A stretch of 64,000 nucleotides of DNA from Micropterix aruncella (lineage: Eukaryota; Arthropoda; Insecta; Lepidoptera; Micropterigidae): positions 21,415,386-21,479,385 of the forward strand of contig OX155973.1 of the NCBI GenBank assembly GCA_944548615.1, written 5' to 3'. Made by a program: the position numbers and the translations under genes. Of the stretch, positions 21,546 through 32,551 are shown one piece after another. A model generated the notes under the pieces. That model worked only from the letters and a program-made list of their open reading frames with translations, had not been told where the DNA came from and ran no database searches. How positions within the stretch are numbered: the stretch's first letter is position 1; every line of letters starts with the position of its first letter.

Positions 21546-22487
21546 GCACGTTGTACAACTCGATTGTTAGAAGTCGCATGGAAACGAATGCAGCTATTTG
21601 GTATCCGTATGAAGATACCTATACCCTCAAAAGGAAAAGGTACAGAAATGTTTTTTGAGATTTTTGTACTTCAAGCAGTACGGATATCATCCATTTTTGT
21701 ATCCGACTGCATCCATTTTTGTATCCGACTGCATTTATCACATGTATGGTTGGCTATAATTCTCTCTATCTCAGAAGAGAAATGTTGACCATGTCCTATG
21801 TTTTGAATCTAATTTGTGGTAAAAGTGGTAACCCTAGCTTACTAGCCAAGGTGAGTCTTTTCGTACCAAATAATTATCTTCGTGCTCGATCGCACCATCT
21901 TTTCGCAGAGCCGTTCTCGCGCACTAACCTTACAAGGTGGAACTTGTTGGCGCGTGCTTTGCGGCGCTTAAATGAAATTCACTCGATTGCACCAGATTTT
22001 GATATTATTACCGCCAACCCTCACTCGTTTAACCCCTCAGGCCCCGATTGGCCGATATCGGCCACAACACGATTCAGCGTGACGGCCCCGTTTTAATTCT
22101 ATTTTATTTTTTTATTTTTTATTTTTATTATGTTTTATTATGTTCATATCTGGGAGCTAATGGGCCCTTGCTGAGTTGGCCACGAAGACCCATTCTGTTT
22201 CAGGGTCGGTCACACTCACGGGTCAACACCCATCCGATGGCCTCCACGCATGGGGTGCGAGCCTGGGCAGGACACCAGTCTCCCCTGGGAACAATCCTCT
22301 GGCGCTCCTGGACGGTCTGCGCACCGAGCGGCGCAAGCCAATCGATTGTGCTCTCCGACTAACAATCGGGGGAGTCTGGAAACTGTATTGTTTCCTATAG
22401 AGCGGGGGTGGTTGTCTACCTTACGGCGACTGCTCTTGAAATGACCATTGGCCATCCGATCCCGGTTCAGAGTCGGGCAAAGGACGC

Positions 22488-23004
22488 TGTATAATCCTGT
22501 ACCAACCTTCCAATCCAAATCCCGCAGTGCTGACAAATTATTACGTGTGTATCGCGTCGTCATTGGACACACACACACACTCATAAGCGAGCAGTGAACA
22601 CCGCGCGGACGTTTTGTACATTCGAGTTGTGTCCTACCCGCCGTCGATTCATTGTCGCAAAATCATCGAAAACTCTCGTGTAAATTGGTGCGTGCTGCAA
22701 ATTGGTGTGTGCCGTTTGAAGAATTGCGCGTGCGGTCCAGCATCTTCGCGGTCGAAGTTTGTGGAATCAAGTAGGAGCCAAGCAGCTCGTCATTCTGTCA
22801 GTTGCACGGATCGACCGTCGAAAGGTTGGTGATTTGTTGGCATTTGTTCCATCGTTATGAAACGTCCATTTATCCCATAAATCCAATACAGTCCTAATAT
22901 CTCTTTGTTTATCATACCAGCCGGATACTACTGGAAATAGTTTAGAAAACCGTGTTCTATAACTGAGCTGAAAAATCGTCAGTCAGCTGGAACACACCGT
23001 TACA
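22488..23004 (+). repeat. 5' LTR of the BEL element
   Basis: 517 bp, TG...CA ends. Includes a short CA run (acacacacacac) and no convincing long coding frame; the 72-codon open frame is present in both LTRs simply because they match. A candidate primer-binding region (TTTGGTCATTCGAGCACGG) follows a few bases after the LTR; the tRNA is not identified. Confidence 0.92.
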
Positions 23005-23761
23005 TAATTTGGTCATTCGAGCACGGATTTAAAATATAGTTCGGTATTACAATCCAGTGAAATTTATATCGTTTGTTTAAATTATTTGTCAGTAGATCTA
23101 TAGAAATACATGGAACGTTTCATTGTCATATTGTAATTTCGCATCGTAACATTAGGATTCAGATTTATTTACCTAGCACCTATATAAAGTGTAAGTTCGG
23201 CACACTATCGTTATATTGGGCTATTCGATAGGTAAATAAATTAAATCGTAGTACCTACGAGTCAATTATTGTTATACAATTCGTTTATTTTCGTTTCAAC
23301 AGCGCGCGCGTAAAACAAAATAGAAGGCATTGATAAATAATAATAAATTCGTATTCATCATGTTTGATTTACCGTTTCGTTATCTCGTTCGGTCATTTAT
23401 CGAAATCGTTCGCCTTCATTAGAGAGTGATTAATAATCGTATCGTAAATTTATCGTACATTCCATATAGCGTGCAATAAATAAACAAACATAAATAGTTG
23501 TTTATTATCATAAATTACGTGATAATATATCAATCAATTTACGTGTAATTAATTGAAAAAAATCTTGGTTTCATACATTTAGTTTCAAAAAAAATAAAAC
23601 ACTTTCGTAGTTAATTTCATATCGTTTTTAAATCGTTTAGTAGATTGATTGCAGATCGATTATACGATAATCAGGTGAGAAGGATTGCGTATTTTTTGGA
23701 GAACTTAAAATATCGTACGTACTTATTGTACCTATAAAATTATCGTTTCTTTCGTAGACTA

Positions 23762-26700
23762 GTGCATATAATCATAATGCCTGTAATCGACGATCTCAAT
23801 TTCGCAGTGCAGTCTTCTTTGAAGAAAATAATTAGAATTGAAGACACGGCTCTAAAGTGTGAAAATGAACCGGCAAACGAAAAATTAAAAAACCTTTTAA
23901 AGGTTATGTCGGATGGAATGGATGATTTGCTGGATAATTTCTCCGAAAATATAGGGAAGATTGCCGCATATAATGCAAAACAATCCCCACGTATCGAGAA
24001 GGATATGCAACGGGAAATTGAAGAATTTGAAGCACATTTTTATAATGCAAAATCTATCGTTACCTTTTTGTTTCCTAGCAAGGATAAAAATGAACCTCAA
24101 CCCTCCACGAGCGTTAGTGCTAAAACCGAGTTTAAGCCTTCGATAGGTATATCACTTCCGAAGATTCAGTTATCAGAATTTGATGGAAACATGAAACAAT
24201 GGTCGAATTTCGCGGATTTGTACACAGCTACCGTGCACTTGAATCCTCAATTATCGGATGTGCAGAAGCATATGTACCTACGCTCATTGTTAAGGGGAGA
24301 AGCTCTTTCTATTATATCTAGTCTACCACTGTCGGGTGCTAATTATAATATCGCATGGAATGCTGTTTGTAATCGCTATAGCGATTCGAACCTACTTACA
24401 AATGCTTATTTGGAAGCATTGATGGAATCCCCGAATTGTAAACGGGATTTCGCGTCATGTCGTACATTCGCCACCACTATTATGGAAAATCTTGGAGCTC
24501 TCCAAGTTCTTGGCCATGATACAAAAGGGTGGGCGGCACTGCTAATCTTCATGCTGAGAAAGAAGTTAAATCCAGATCTGAGGGAGAGATGGGAGAAATA
24601 CATTATTTCGGTCGCCACTCCAGCAATCGACGATCTTGTTAACTTCTTAAATAGCGAAGCAAGAGTATTGGAAGCGGCGCAGCCAGATTCAAACATCAAG
24701 CCGTATAGCAAAGGGCATGAAAAACCAATGGTCAGAAGCACTAAACCAATAAGAAGTGCTACAGCACTAATGGTCAGCACGAACCCATCACAAAAGGCTT
24801 CATGTCTGGAATGTGGTGCTCAGCATTGTATTTACCAGTGCCACATCTTTAGTAAGAAGAAACCATTTGAAAAACTTCGTTTAGTCAAGCGACATCGTCT
24901 TTGCTTGAATTGTCTGGGAGCAGGTCATTATCTGAAAGACTGTCCTATCAAAAGTACTTGCAAACATTGTTCAAACCACCATCATTCCTTGTTACATTTT
25001 GGTGATAAGAATAATAGTGATGGAGCTCCTGCTAATCGAGGAGTTGAACCAATTCACACGGTTGAACAATCTGGCACATCTTCGGATCCAGGAAGATCCA
25101 GAGATACACCAGTATCATCGTTACAAACTAATACCAGTCTCTCGCACGGATCGATTCTACTAGCGACAGCACAAGCGTTTGTATCGGATCGGCAAGGACA
25201 ATATCACAAAGTGAGAGTACTCATCGATAGTGCTAGTGAAGGAACCTTCATTACTAGCTCCATAGCCCAAAAACTAGGATTGCCAGTCGAGAATACCAAT
25301 GTGCCAATATTTGGAATGGCACAGACGAATATTGGTGTCTCAAAGGGGATGGTAACTTGTTGCTTCAAGCCAGCGGGCAATGTTGAGCTACAAATTCAGG
25401 CACTTGTGGTAGATCGAATCGCAAGATGCCCATCGATTTCTGTGAACCATCAAGCATGGACTCATATCGGAGGCCTACAGCTGGCCGATCCAGAATACTG
25501 CCATTCACAAATGGTAGATATTTTGTTAGGCGCAGAATGGTACAGTACGGTAATCATCGGAGCTCCAATCACAGGTCCAAGTGGCTCTCCGAGTGCAATT
25601 GAAAGCATTTGGGGTTACTGTCTAATTGGCAGAGCTCAACAGAAAGTACCACACGTGCAGGCCTTCTGCACAGGTTTGGACAGTAAACTAGACCTGCTCG
25701 TTCGTTCGTTTTGGGAAGTGGAAGAACCGCCAACTACTTCACATTTCATGAGTCCTGAAGAGGAGGAATGTGAACGTCATTACCAGTCTACAGTAAGGCG
25801 ATCACCAAGTGGAAGGTACATCGTCGAGTTACCTTTCAAGACCTCAGCACCAGCATTGGGTGATAGTCGTCAAGCTGCATTGCGTCGATTCCTCTTACTG
25901 GAGCGTCGTTTGGAAAAAACTCCAGAACTGCGAATGCACTACAATGACTTTATGACAGATTATCTAAATCAAGGTCATATGGTTGCATCGTCAGCAAGAA
26001 CCTCTATGGAAGAGGCAAGGTATTATATACCACACCATTGTATCTACAAAACAAATCCAGTCATCAGCAAATTTCGTGTTGTATTTGATGCATCGATGAC
26101 AACTGTGAATGGCCCATCGTTAAACCAAATTTTACATGTTGGACCTTCACTACAACAGTCAATATACAATCTCCTTATAACATTTCGGTTTTTTGGAGTA
26201 GTATTAGTAGCAGACATTCGCCAAATGTATAGGAATATCGTTGTAGCAGGAAAACATCAGTCGTATCAAAGAATATTCTGGAGATGGGACCGTCCTGATC
26301 CTATTCAAGAATACTGTCTGACAACAGTAACATACGGGGTCGCATCCGCACCCTATTTAGCTATTCGCACCCTGAGACAATTAGTACAGGATGAAGGATC
26401 ATCATATCCAGCGGCATCAGAAGCCATAATGTCTTCAACATACATGGATGATATTATAACATCTACACCTACGGTAGAAGACGCAATATCGCTACAAACA
26501 GAACTTATTGCGTTAATGGATCGCGCTGGATTTTCGTTACGGAAATGGTCAAGTAACAGAATCGAACTGTTGCAGTCATTACCACCAGAATATTGTGCTC
26601 TACCAGTCAAGGAATGGGCATTTGATGAAACGTCAGAATCTTTCACAAAAATATTGGGATTGATCTGGTTGCCAAAATCGGACACATTTACCTACAAGGT

Positions 26701-29035
26701 AAACATCGTTCCTGAACCAATCACCAAAAGAGGGATTTTGTCAGAAGTTGCTCGTTTGTATGATCCACTGGGTTTCCTTTCGCCGGTTACCTTTTATGGA
26801 AAGTGGATTATTCAGCACCTATGGCAATTAGGAGTATCGTGGGATGAAGAGCTTCCCTCAGAAGTGGTGGCCAAATGGACTCAGTTCAGGAATGAATTGC
26901 CAGAATTGGCTAGGTTTCAACTGCATAGGAACTTAAAATTGGACTCAGCTATAAATGTGGAATTGCATAGTTTTGCTGATAGTTCTGAAAAAGGATATGC
27001 TGGAGTCGTCTACCTGAGAACCGAGGAGCCCAATAGGAAAGTAGTTGTCTCCCTAATCATGGCAAAATCTAAAGTCGCCCCACTGAAACGCGTATCTTTG
27101 CCAAAATTGGAATTGTGTGCAACGCTATTGGCAACTAAGTTAGTTTGTCATGTATTAAACTTAATGCAACCACACCACACCATATCAAGGGTGAATGTAT
27201 GGACAGACTCAACAGTAGCATTGGGATGGATTCAGTCTTCGCCACATAGATGGAAGACATACATTGCTAATAGAGTTAGTCAAATTCAATCGTCACTTTC
27301 GCCAGAACATTTTCGATATGTTCCATCTGCTCATAACCCAGCCGATTGTGCGTCTAGAGGATTATTACCAATGGAGCTGATTGAGCATCCATTGTGGAAA
27401 TCGGGTCCTGAATGGCTCAAAGGAGCAGCGGAAAATTGGCCAATGAAGGGCTCAGTCTTATCAAAGGAAACTGAGGAAGCGGTTCACCTGGAAGACCGAG
27501 TAATATCGTTAATGTCACAAGCTCAACCAAGTAATGATCAAGAAGTAAATTTCATCGAAAACGTGTTAAATAGAACTTCGTCGTTAACACGTTTCAAATA
27601 TATCGTCGGTTATTGTCTTCGTTTCATCCACAATATACGCCAGAGTGAAAATCGTCGCTCTGGACAATTGTCCGCTAAAGAATTGGCGCTGGCCCTCGAA
27701 ATTGGAGTTCGTTGGGTGCAGTCAACAGAATTTAGAACGCTCATTAGTGACTTACAAGCTCGAAAACAGCCAGCTCCTCAATTTCGTAAACTCAATCCAT
27801 TTCTAGATGACCATCAACTAGTGAGAGTTGGTGGACGTTTACGAAATGCTTCAATCGCATATGCAAGGAAGCATCCACTTCTACTACCTAGAAGGCATAC
27901 ACTTACGTCGATGATCGTGGACTTTTATCATTTGTTCTACCTGCATCCGGGTCCACAGAATCTACACTGCGTCATTCAGACCCAGTTTTGGATAATGTCG
28001 GGTCGTGATGTAATTCGACGTAGAGTAAGCAAATGTGTAAAATGCTTTCGAACGAATCCGACGTCATTAAGTCCGTTCATGGGAAATCTGCCCGCAGATC
28101 GGTTGAAATCAACCAAACCTTTCGGAATCTCTGGACTAGATTACGGAGGTCCCTTTAATGTCACACTCGGACGATTGAGAAATGCTCGGAAATACAAGGC
28201 TTACATATGCCTATTTGTTTGTTTTTCGAGTCGTGCTATTCACTTGGAGCTAGTGTCGGAACTCTCTACAGATGCCTTTCTAGCGGCATTAAGAAGGTTC
28301 ATAGCTCGAAGGGGAACCATCCAGAAGATATACAGCGACAATGGTACTAACTTCGTGGGAGCTCGTCGTAAACTCTCCGAATGGGCCGAAATCGTGTCGT
28401 CAGAGCGTCATAACCAGCAAATATTTGAAAGTTTGGCAGAACAAGAAATCGAATGGCATTTCAATCCAGCATCTGGACCCCATTTTGCAGGTCTTGCTGA
28501 AGCAGGCATAAAGTCGGTAAAGCAGCTACTATCAAGAGCAATTGGTGATCAAGTGCTAACATATGAGGAGCTCAACACCGTGTTGATCCAAATTGAGGCG
28601 ACCTTGAACTCTCGGCCTATAACTCCCATGAGCACTGATCCAAATGACATGCAGGCCTTGACACCGGCTCACTTCTTACATCAAGGTCCAGCAACTACCT
28701 TTCCAGAAGCAGAGACAGATAATGGCAAAATCAACTATCGAGATCGATGGACACTACTTCAGCAAATCACTCGGTCGTTTTGGAAACGTTGGTCGAATGA
28801 GTATTTTTGCACTCTCCAAACGCGTACCAAATGGACAAATCGGTGTCCTAACCTAGCTGAAGGTACTCTCGTTATTATTCGTGAAAATAACATTCCGCCA
28901 CTGCAGTGGCATCTCGGACGTATCACGAGAACTTATCCAGGGAATGATGGAGTCGTCCGCGTCGCTGAAGTTCGTACAAGCAAAGGAGTGATAACCAGAC
29001 CCGTTGTCAAACTTTGCCCTCTTCCTATAAATTAA
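23762..29035 (+). CDS. BEL/Pao Gag-Pol polyprotein
   Basis: 1757 residues in one frame. ATG at 23762; a second ATG five codons later (MPVIDDL) is an equally likely start. Order: Gag with the QLSEFDGN motif (about 135-145) and two zinc-knuckle-like Cys/His clusters (about 347-410); aspartic protease around residue 488 with D-S-A-S instead of the commoner DTG/DSG; reverse transcriptase with YMDD at about 893-896; RNase H with acidic residues near 1072 and the TDS motif further on; an H2C2 integrase zinc region; and the integrase catalytic core with Asp near 1460 and 1525 and Glu near 1580. The arrangement PR-RT-RH-IN in a single frame is typical of BEL/Pao. No envelope-like frame follows. All motifs are present, so the protein could be active. 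Confidence 0.95.
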   Translation: MHIIIMPVIDDLNFAVQSSLKKIIRIEDTALKCENEPANEKLKNLLKVMSDGMDDLLDNFSENIGKIAAYNAKQSPRIEKDMQREIEEFEAHFYNAKSIVTFLFPSKDKNEPQPSTSVSAKTEFKPSIGISLPKIQLSEFDGNMKQWSNFADLYTATVHLNPQLSDVQKHMYLRSLLRGEALSIISSLPLSGANYNIAWNAVCNRYSDSNLLTNAYLEALMESPNCKRDFASCRTFATTIMENLGALQVLGHDTKGWAALLIFMLRKKLNPDLRERWEKYIISVATPAIDDLVNFLNSEARVLEAAQPDSNIKPYSKGHEKPMVRSTKPIRSATALMVSTNPSQKASCLECGAQHCIYQCHIFSKKKPFEKLRLVKRHRLCLNCLGAGHYLKDCPIKSTCKHCSNHHHSLLHFGDKNNSDGAPANRGVEPIHTVEQSGTSSDPGRSRDTPVSSLQTNTSLSHGSILLATAQAFVSDRQGQYHKVRVLIDSASEGTFITSSIAQKLGLPVENTNVPIFGMAQTNIGVSKGMVTCCFKPAGNVELQIQALVVDRIARCPSISVNHQAWTHIGGLQLADPEYCHSQMVDILLGAEWYSTVIIGAPITGPSGSPSAIESIWGYCLIGRAQQKVPHVQAFCTGLDSKLDLLVRSFWEVEEPPTTSHFMSPEEEECERHYQSTVRRSPSGRYIVELPFKTSAPALGDSRQAALRRFLLLERRLEKTPELRMHYNDFMTDYLNQGHMVASSARTSMEEARYYIPHHCIYKTNPVISKFRVVFDASMTTVNGPSLNQILHVGPSLQQSIYNLLITFRFFGVVLVADIRQMYRNIVVAGKHQSYQRIFWRWDRPDPIQEYCLTTVTYGVASAPYLAIRTLRQLVQDEGSSYPAASEAIMSSTYMDDIITSTPTVEDAISLQTELIALMDRAGFSLRKWSSNRIELLQSLPPEYCALPVKEWAFDETSESFTKILGLIWLPKSDTFTYKVNIVPEPITKRGILSEVARLYDPLGFLSPVTFYGKWIIQHLWQLGVSWDEELPSEVVAKWTQFRNELPELARFQLHRNLKLDSAINVELHSFADSSEKGYAGVVYLRTEEPNRKVVVSLIMAKSKVAPLKRVSLPKLELCATLLATKLVCHVLNLMQPHHTISRVNVWTDSTVALGWIQSSPHRWKTYIANRVSQIQSSLSPEHFRYVPSAHNPADCASRGLLPMELIEHPLWKSGPEWLKGAAENWPMKGSVLSKETEEAVHLEDRVISLMSQAQPSNDQEVNFIENVLNRTSSLTRFKYIVGYCLRFIHNIRQSENRRSGQLSAKELALALEIGVRWVQSTEFRTLISDLQARKQPAPQFRKLNPFLDDHQLVRVGGRLRNASIAYARKHPLLLPRRHTLTSMIVDFYHLFYLHPGPQNLHCVIQTQFWIMSGRDVIRRRVSKCVKCFRTNPTSLSPFMGNLPADRLKSTKPFGISGLDYGGPFNVTLGRLRNARKYKAYICLFVCFSSRAIHLELVSELSTDAFLAALRRFIARRGTIQKIYSDNGTNFVGARRKLSEWAEIVSSERHNQQIFESLAEQEIEWHFNPASGPHFAGLAEAGIKSVKQLLSRAIGDQVLTYEELNTVLIQIEATLNSRPITPMSTDPNDMQALTPAHFLHQGPATTFPEAETDNGKINYRDRWTLLQQITRSFWKRWSNEYFCTLQTRTKWTNRCPNLAEGTLVIIRENNIPPLQWHLGRITRTYPGNDGVVRVAEVRTSKGVITRPVVKLCPLPIN

Positions 29036-29405
29036 ATTGAATCATATCCAGTCCAGGTGTGCGCATCGTGTGCTATGTAGTGGGTTACAGATTGTTGTTC
29101 TCGGAGGAATACGCAAATTCAAGGTTAAAGCTCACCGACAATAATAACCTGTAAGATAGTGAATGGGTTTGTTTGAATTGACCTCACATTCTGGTATGTT
29201 TGTTTATTGCATTGTGCACATCTTGGATAACGTAGAATAATATAGGAATAACGTAGAATAATATAGGAATAATCGTGTTTATTAGTTTCGTAGGTAAGAG
29301 TTAATTCGAACTCTTCTGTAGTTATAGAAAAAAAAAATCGTCAAGTTGTTAGCATTGTGTCAAACATTTCGTTGAATTTACTGGGTAGATTCAAGGTGGG
29401 CGGTA
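29036..29405 (+). other. BEL 3' untranslated region
   Basis: 370 bp without a frame between the polyprotein stop and the 3' LTR. It contains a tandem 'aataacgtagaataatatag' duplication near 29230-29270 and a weak purine tract (aaggtgggcggta) just before the LTR that could serve as polypurine tract. Confidence 0.7.
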
Positions 29406-29922
29406 TGTATAATCCTGTACCAACCTTCCAATCCAAATCCCGCAGTGCTGACAAATTATTACGTGTGTATCGCGTCGTCATTGGACACACACACACACTC
29501 ATAAGCGAGCAGTGAACACCGCGCGGACGTTTTGTACATTCGAGTTGTGTCCTACCCGCCGTCGATTCATTGTCGCAAAATCATCGAAAACTCTCGTGTA
29601 AATTGGTGCGTGCTGCAAATTGGTGTGTGCCGTTTGAAGAATTGCGCGTGCGGTCCAGCATCTTCGCGGTCGAAGTTTGTGGAATCAAGTAGGAGCCAAG
29701 CAGCTCGTCATTCTGTCAGTTGCACGGATCGACCGTCGAAAGGTTGGTGATTTGTTGGCATTTGTTCCATCGTTATGAAACGTCCATTTATCCCATAAAT
29801 CCAATACAGTCCTAATATCTCTTTGTTTATCATACCAGCCGGATACTACTGGAAATAGTTTAGAAAACCGTGTTCTATAACTGAGCTGAAAAATCGTCAG
29901 TCAGCTGGAACACACCGTTACA
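29406..29922 (+). repeat. 3' LTR of the BEL element
   Basis: 517 bp, same ends and same sequence by eye as the 5' LTR; followed by GACGC. Confidence 0.92.
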
Positions 29923-30407
29923 GACGCCTTGGTCCGCGACAGATTCGGTGCACTCCGTTTCACCGCTTCGTAAGGGAGAGGACCGCGCAAGCGACCTCGA
30001 ACTCGGAACCAATCGAGAGACCGGAGAAATCTGGTCACAATTGGAAGTGAGGGCGCGAGTATCTCGAGCCCGCCGGGTTTATTCCTGGCTCACTCGCGGT
30101 AAGGCGTTGGACTCTCACGGGTTGTGATGTAGCTGGACGTAGAATGTACTGTCCAAAGTCTTCTACGTTCACTGCAGGGCGATAGAACGACTAATCGTTA
30201 AAACGTCCTGTGGTGACGGGCTCGCCCGCTGTAGTTGACACCCCAAGATGTTCATATCTTTCATTTTAATTATGGGTACAGTGGTTTGGCAGTAATTAAT
30301 GTTTTGGTGAGACAGTGTCGTAATTCAATTTTTTTACTAAGTTTTACTATTTTTTTTTGGGACAGCAACTTGTCAATCGGCTAAGGGGCCGAGGCCTGAA
30401 GGGTTAA

Positions 30408-30728
30408 ATTGCAGGCTATTAATTATTTATTCTTATATGATAGTTAGTATTCTAAGTGCCATTCTATTTGTATACTTACGGTAATATTTTTATTAATTTT
30501 ACTTTTCAATGCCTTGGTTTTACTGTAATGTTGATTAGTAATAAGCAAATAATAAACAAATAAATAAATAAATAATAATATTAATATATGTATATAATAT
30601 ATTATTTATTTCAAAATCAATCTAAAATGTTTGCGAGGCACTAGAATCTACATAATGTCAGTCGAGCCACTCTCAAAGCTCTGAACAGCTGTGTTTTCGA
30701 GTCGAAGCTTGTTGGGAATGTCTAAATA
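30408..30728. other. No gene recognised
   Basis: AT-rich intronic sequence with TAAA/TAATA runs. Confidence 0.45.
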
Positions 30729-30736
30729 CCCTAAAG

Positions 30737-31683
30737 CAGGGGTACTTAACCGGTGGTCTGTGGATCACCAAGGGTCTGCCAGAACTAAATCTACGTTTGC
30801 GAAACAAAGTTTCATGATCACGAAGAAAAAAATCGTGAGATAACGAAGCGAGCTAGTTCCGGCACTTGAGCGTAAAAAACAACACAAGCACGGAAGATAT
30901 TACTTCCAGAATATAAACAGACCAAATCAAATGATACTCATAAGATGATTCGCAACCCTTTTGATATTGCCGTTGAAGTGGGTGCAGAAGAAATCCAGAA
31001 AGAGCTGATTAAGCTCCAAAATGATACGCTATGTAAGTAAGCGTTTGAATCAGTTTCTCTTGTGTAGTTCTGGTGTAAAAATGCAATGTCATATTCTACA
31101 GTTTGGATATGCGCCTTGCGATATCTTATGCTCTTCTCCACAACTTATCAATGCGAACAGGGGTTTTCCGCTTTGCAATTAATAACAAGATCACAGATCG
31201 ATTGGAATCAAGTGATGATATTCATGTAGCTCTGCGCACAGCATTAGCTCCAGAATTGGTAAATAGCAAAATGGATGCAAGCTCAAAAATCACATTGATT
31301 AACAATTACACTTGAATCTCTCATAACAAGCACCTCTCATAAAGTAATTCGCAGTAATTCCTCATAACGAGTAATGAAAAATACCATCTCACAACGAGCA
31401 TGGAAAAAATTGTTTCGCTTAACGAGTGTTTGGCTGAACGAGTAAGAGTTTGGAATGAATTATGCTAGTTATGAGAGGTTCCACTGTAAGAGTTCTATTT
31501 ACATTATTTACTATCTACATTACTGAAAATGTCTTCAAATATATATTTACCAAAACGTAAAAGATTAAAGTGGATTTTCAAATTGTTGGAGTTTTTATTT
31601 TAATCCTTGGTGCCCCTGTACCTCTGTGCACCATACAAAAAAATCCTAGTGGTCCCTGTTAAAAAAAAGGTTGCGAACCACTA
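30737..31683 (+). mobile_element. hAT transposon remnant containing a MITE
   Basis: Perfect 8-bp duplication CCCTAAAG (30729-30736, 31684-31691). Ends CAGGGGTACTTAACC and GGTTGCGAACCACTA form imperfect inverted repeats. Interior fragments in two frames read LFSTTYQCEQGFSALQL, then NKITDRLESSDDIHVALRT and ALAPELVNSKMDASSKI, the C-terminal part of a ZBED/SCAND3-like hAT transposase, broken by a frameshift. A pogo-type MITE is inserted downstream of this coding piece. Confidence 0.85.
31309..31486. mobile_element. pogo-type MITE nested in the hAT remnant
   Basis: 178 bp with TA on both sides (31307-31308, 31487-31488). Ends CACTTGAATCTCTCATAA and TTATGAGAGGTTCCACTG. Same family as 1124-1275. 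Confidence 0.75.
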
Positions 31684-31691
31684 CCCTAAAG

Positions 31692-32383
31692 CAACCGGCT
31701 AAGGAGAACAAAGTAACTCTGATGTGATTGCCAGTGCACAAAGTAACGTAAGTGGCTACGACCCTGCAAACAAGGAAGACAATAAACTGAACCATTCTGC
31801 TGTGTGACTAGATGCCGCACTGAGGAACAAATTCGATCCCGGAACAGAAGAACAAAGTCCAAATACTGGGAGTATTTAAACATAGTCCAAATACTGAAAT
31901 TTTATGAGAGACAAGTGAAAAAAAACATAAACTTTCTCTCGGCAAAGGTGTACACTTTGGCTAATAACAGGACTTTCTCAGGTCACTCCATGGAAATACC
32001 AGTTGAAGAATGGAAAAAGTTGAGATACATTTACTATGCATGTAAGAACCAATCGCATACCAGAGACTCTGTCATCTGGAAAGGTGATATTAAGACATAA
32101 GGAGATCAGCAAGACCTCTAAGAAGTTATAAGAATCAGAGTTCTTTTTTTTTGTTTTTAGAGTAAATTTTATTTGAAACTGACAATGAATAATAAATTAA
32201 CGAAAATTGTGTTTTTCGATATATTCATTAAAATTAACACCACAAACATAGGCCTTTGAAAAAAATAAATTTGTATTGACATGTACATGAGTCTAATGAT
32301 ATGGCAAGAGACTGTATGTTATCATGTATGTAGAATGTGAAGAACAAATCACTCCAGTACTAAATATAAAAGACAAACCATAC
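31692..32383. other. Intron sequence, one unrecognised 98-codon frame
   Basis: The plus frame 31804-32100 encodes a Lys/Tyr-rich sequence without a recognised domain. No splice context or repeat support, so it is not called as a gene. Confidence 0.35.
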
Positions 32384-32551
32384 CTTAAGCAGCCTCCTCG
32401 TCAGGTCCATCAGTCGCCTCCGAGCCTCGTCTGCAGTCGCCGTGCTGTCGGTTCTTTTTGCTGCTAAAGCGGTCACTTTCTCCGATGCCTGGGCTTCCCA
32501 CGCACACTGTAACTTGGCATGTTCGGCCTGAACGTTTGATCTCCATTTCAC
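32384..32551 (-). CDS. Nup54: Nup54 exon, start of coiled-coil region
   Basis: The acceptor ATTTTCATTTTAG precedes 32551; the donor GTATGG follows 32384. Exactly 56 codons, phase 0 to 0, beginning VKWRSNVQAEHAKLQ and ending RRRLMDLTRRLLK. It is rich in Ala, Glu, Lys, Gln and Leu, with heptad-like hydrophobic spacing. The end matches the vertebrate 'YKRKLMDLSHRTLQV' segment. This region forms the helix that pairs with Nup62 and Nup58 in the channel complex. Confidence 0.92.

Larger units (their letters stand above)
22488..29922 (+). mobile_element. Apparently complete BEL/Pao LTR retrotransposon
   Basis: 7435 bp with two 517-bp LTRs, one 1757-codon polyprotein frame and a 5-bp target duplication GACGC (22483-22487, 29923-29927). 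The LTRs start TGTATAATCC and end CACCGTTACA. By eye I found no difference between them, and the coding frame has no stop. All three facts point to a recent insertion. It lies in the 13.5-kb Nup54 intron in antisense orientation, inside element X copy C. Confidence 0.95.
22152..30247 (+). mobile_element. Element X, copy C, split by the BEL element
   Basis: Flanked by ATGTTCATATCT at 22140-22151 and 30248-30259. The two halves (22152-22487 and 29928-30247) together form about 656 bp collinear with copy A, breaking inside 'aaggacgccttggtccg'. This dates the insertions: MITE first, then X, then BEL. Confidence 0.85.
22033..30403. mobile_element. TTAA-flanked MITE, family S, split by nested insertions
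   Basis: Bounded by TTAA at 22029-22032 and 30404-30407, with ends CCCCTCAGGCCCCGATTGG and CGAGGCCTGAAGGG as imperfect inverted repeats. Removing the insertion leaves about 263 bp (22033-22151 and 30260-30403). Element X, itself carrying a BEL element, is inserted in its middle. Confidence 0.75.

Noticed and set aside
22614..22832. 72-codon frame in the BEL LTR (also 29532-29750) as an accessory gene
   Set aside because: Short, identical only because the LTRs match, no domain, no reason to think it is translated.
31804..32100. 98-codon Lys-rich frame as an exon
   Set aside because: Plus strand in a Nup54 intron, no family resemblance and no splice support.
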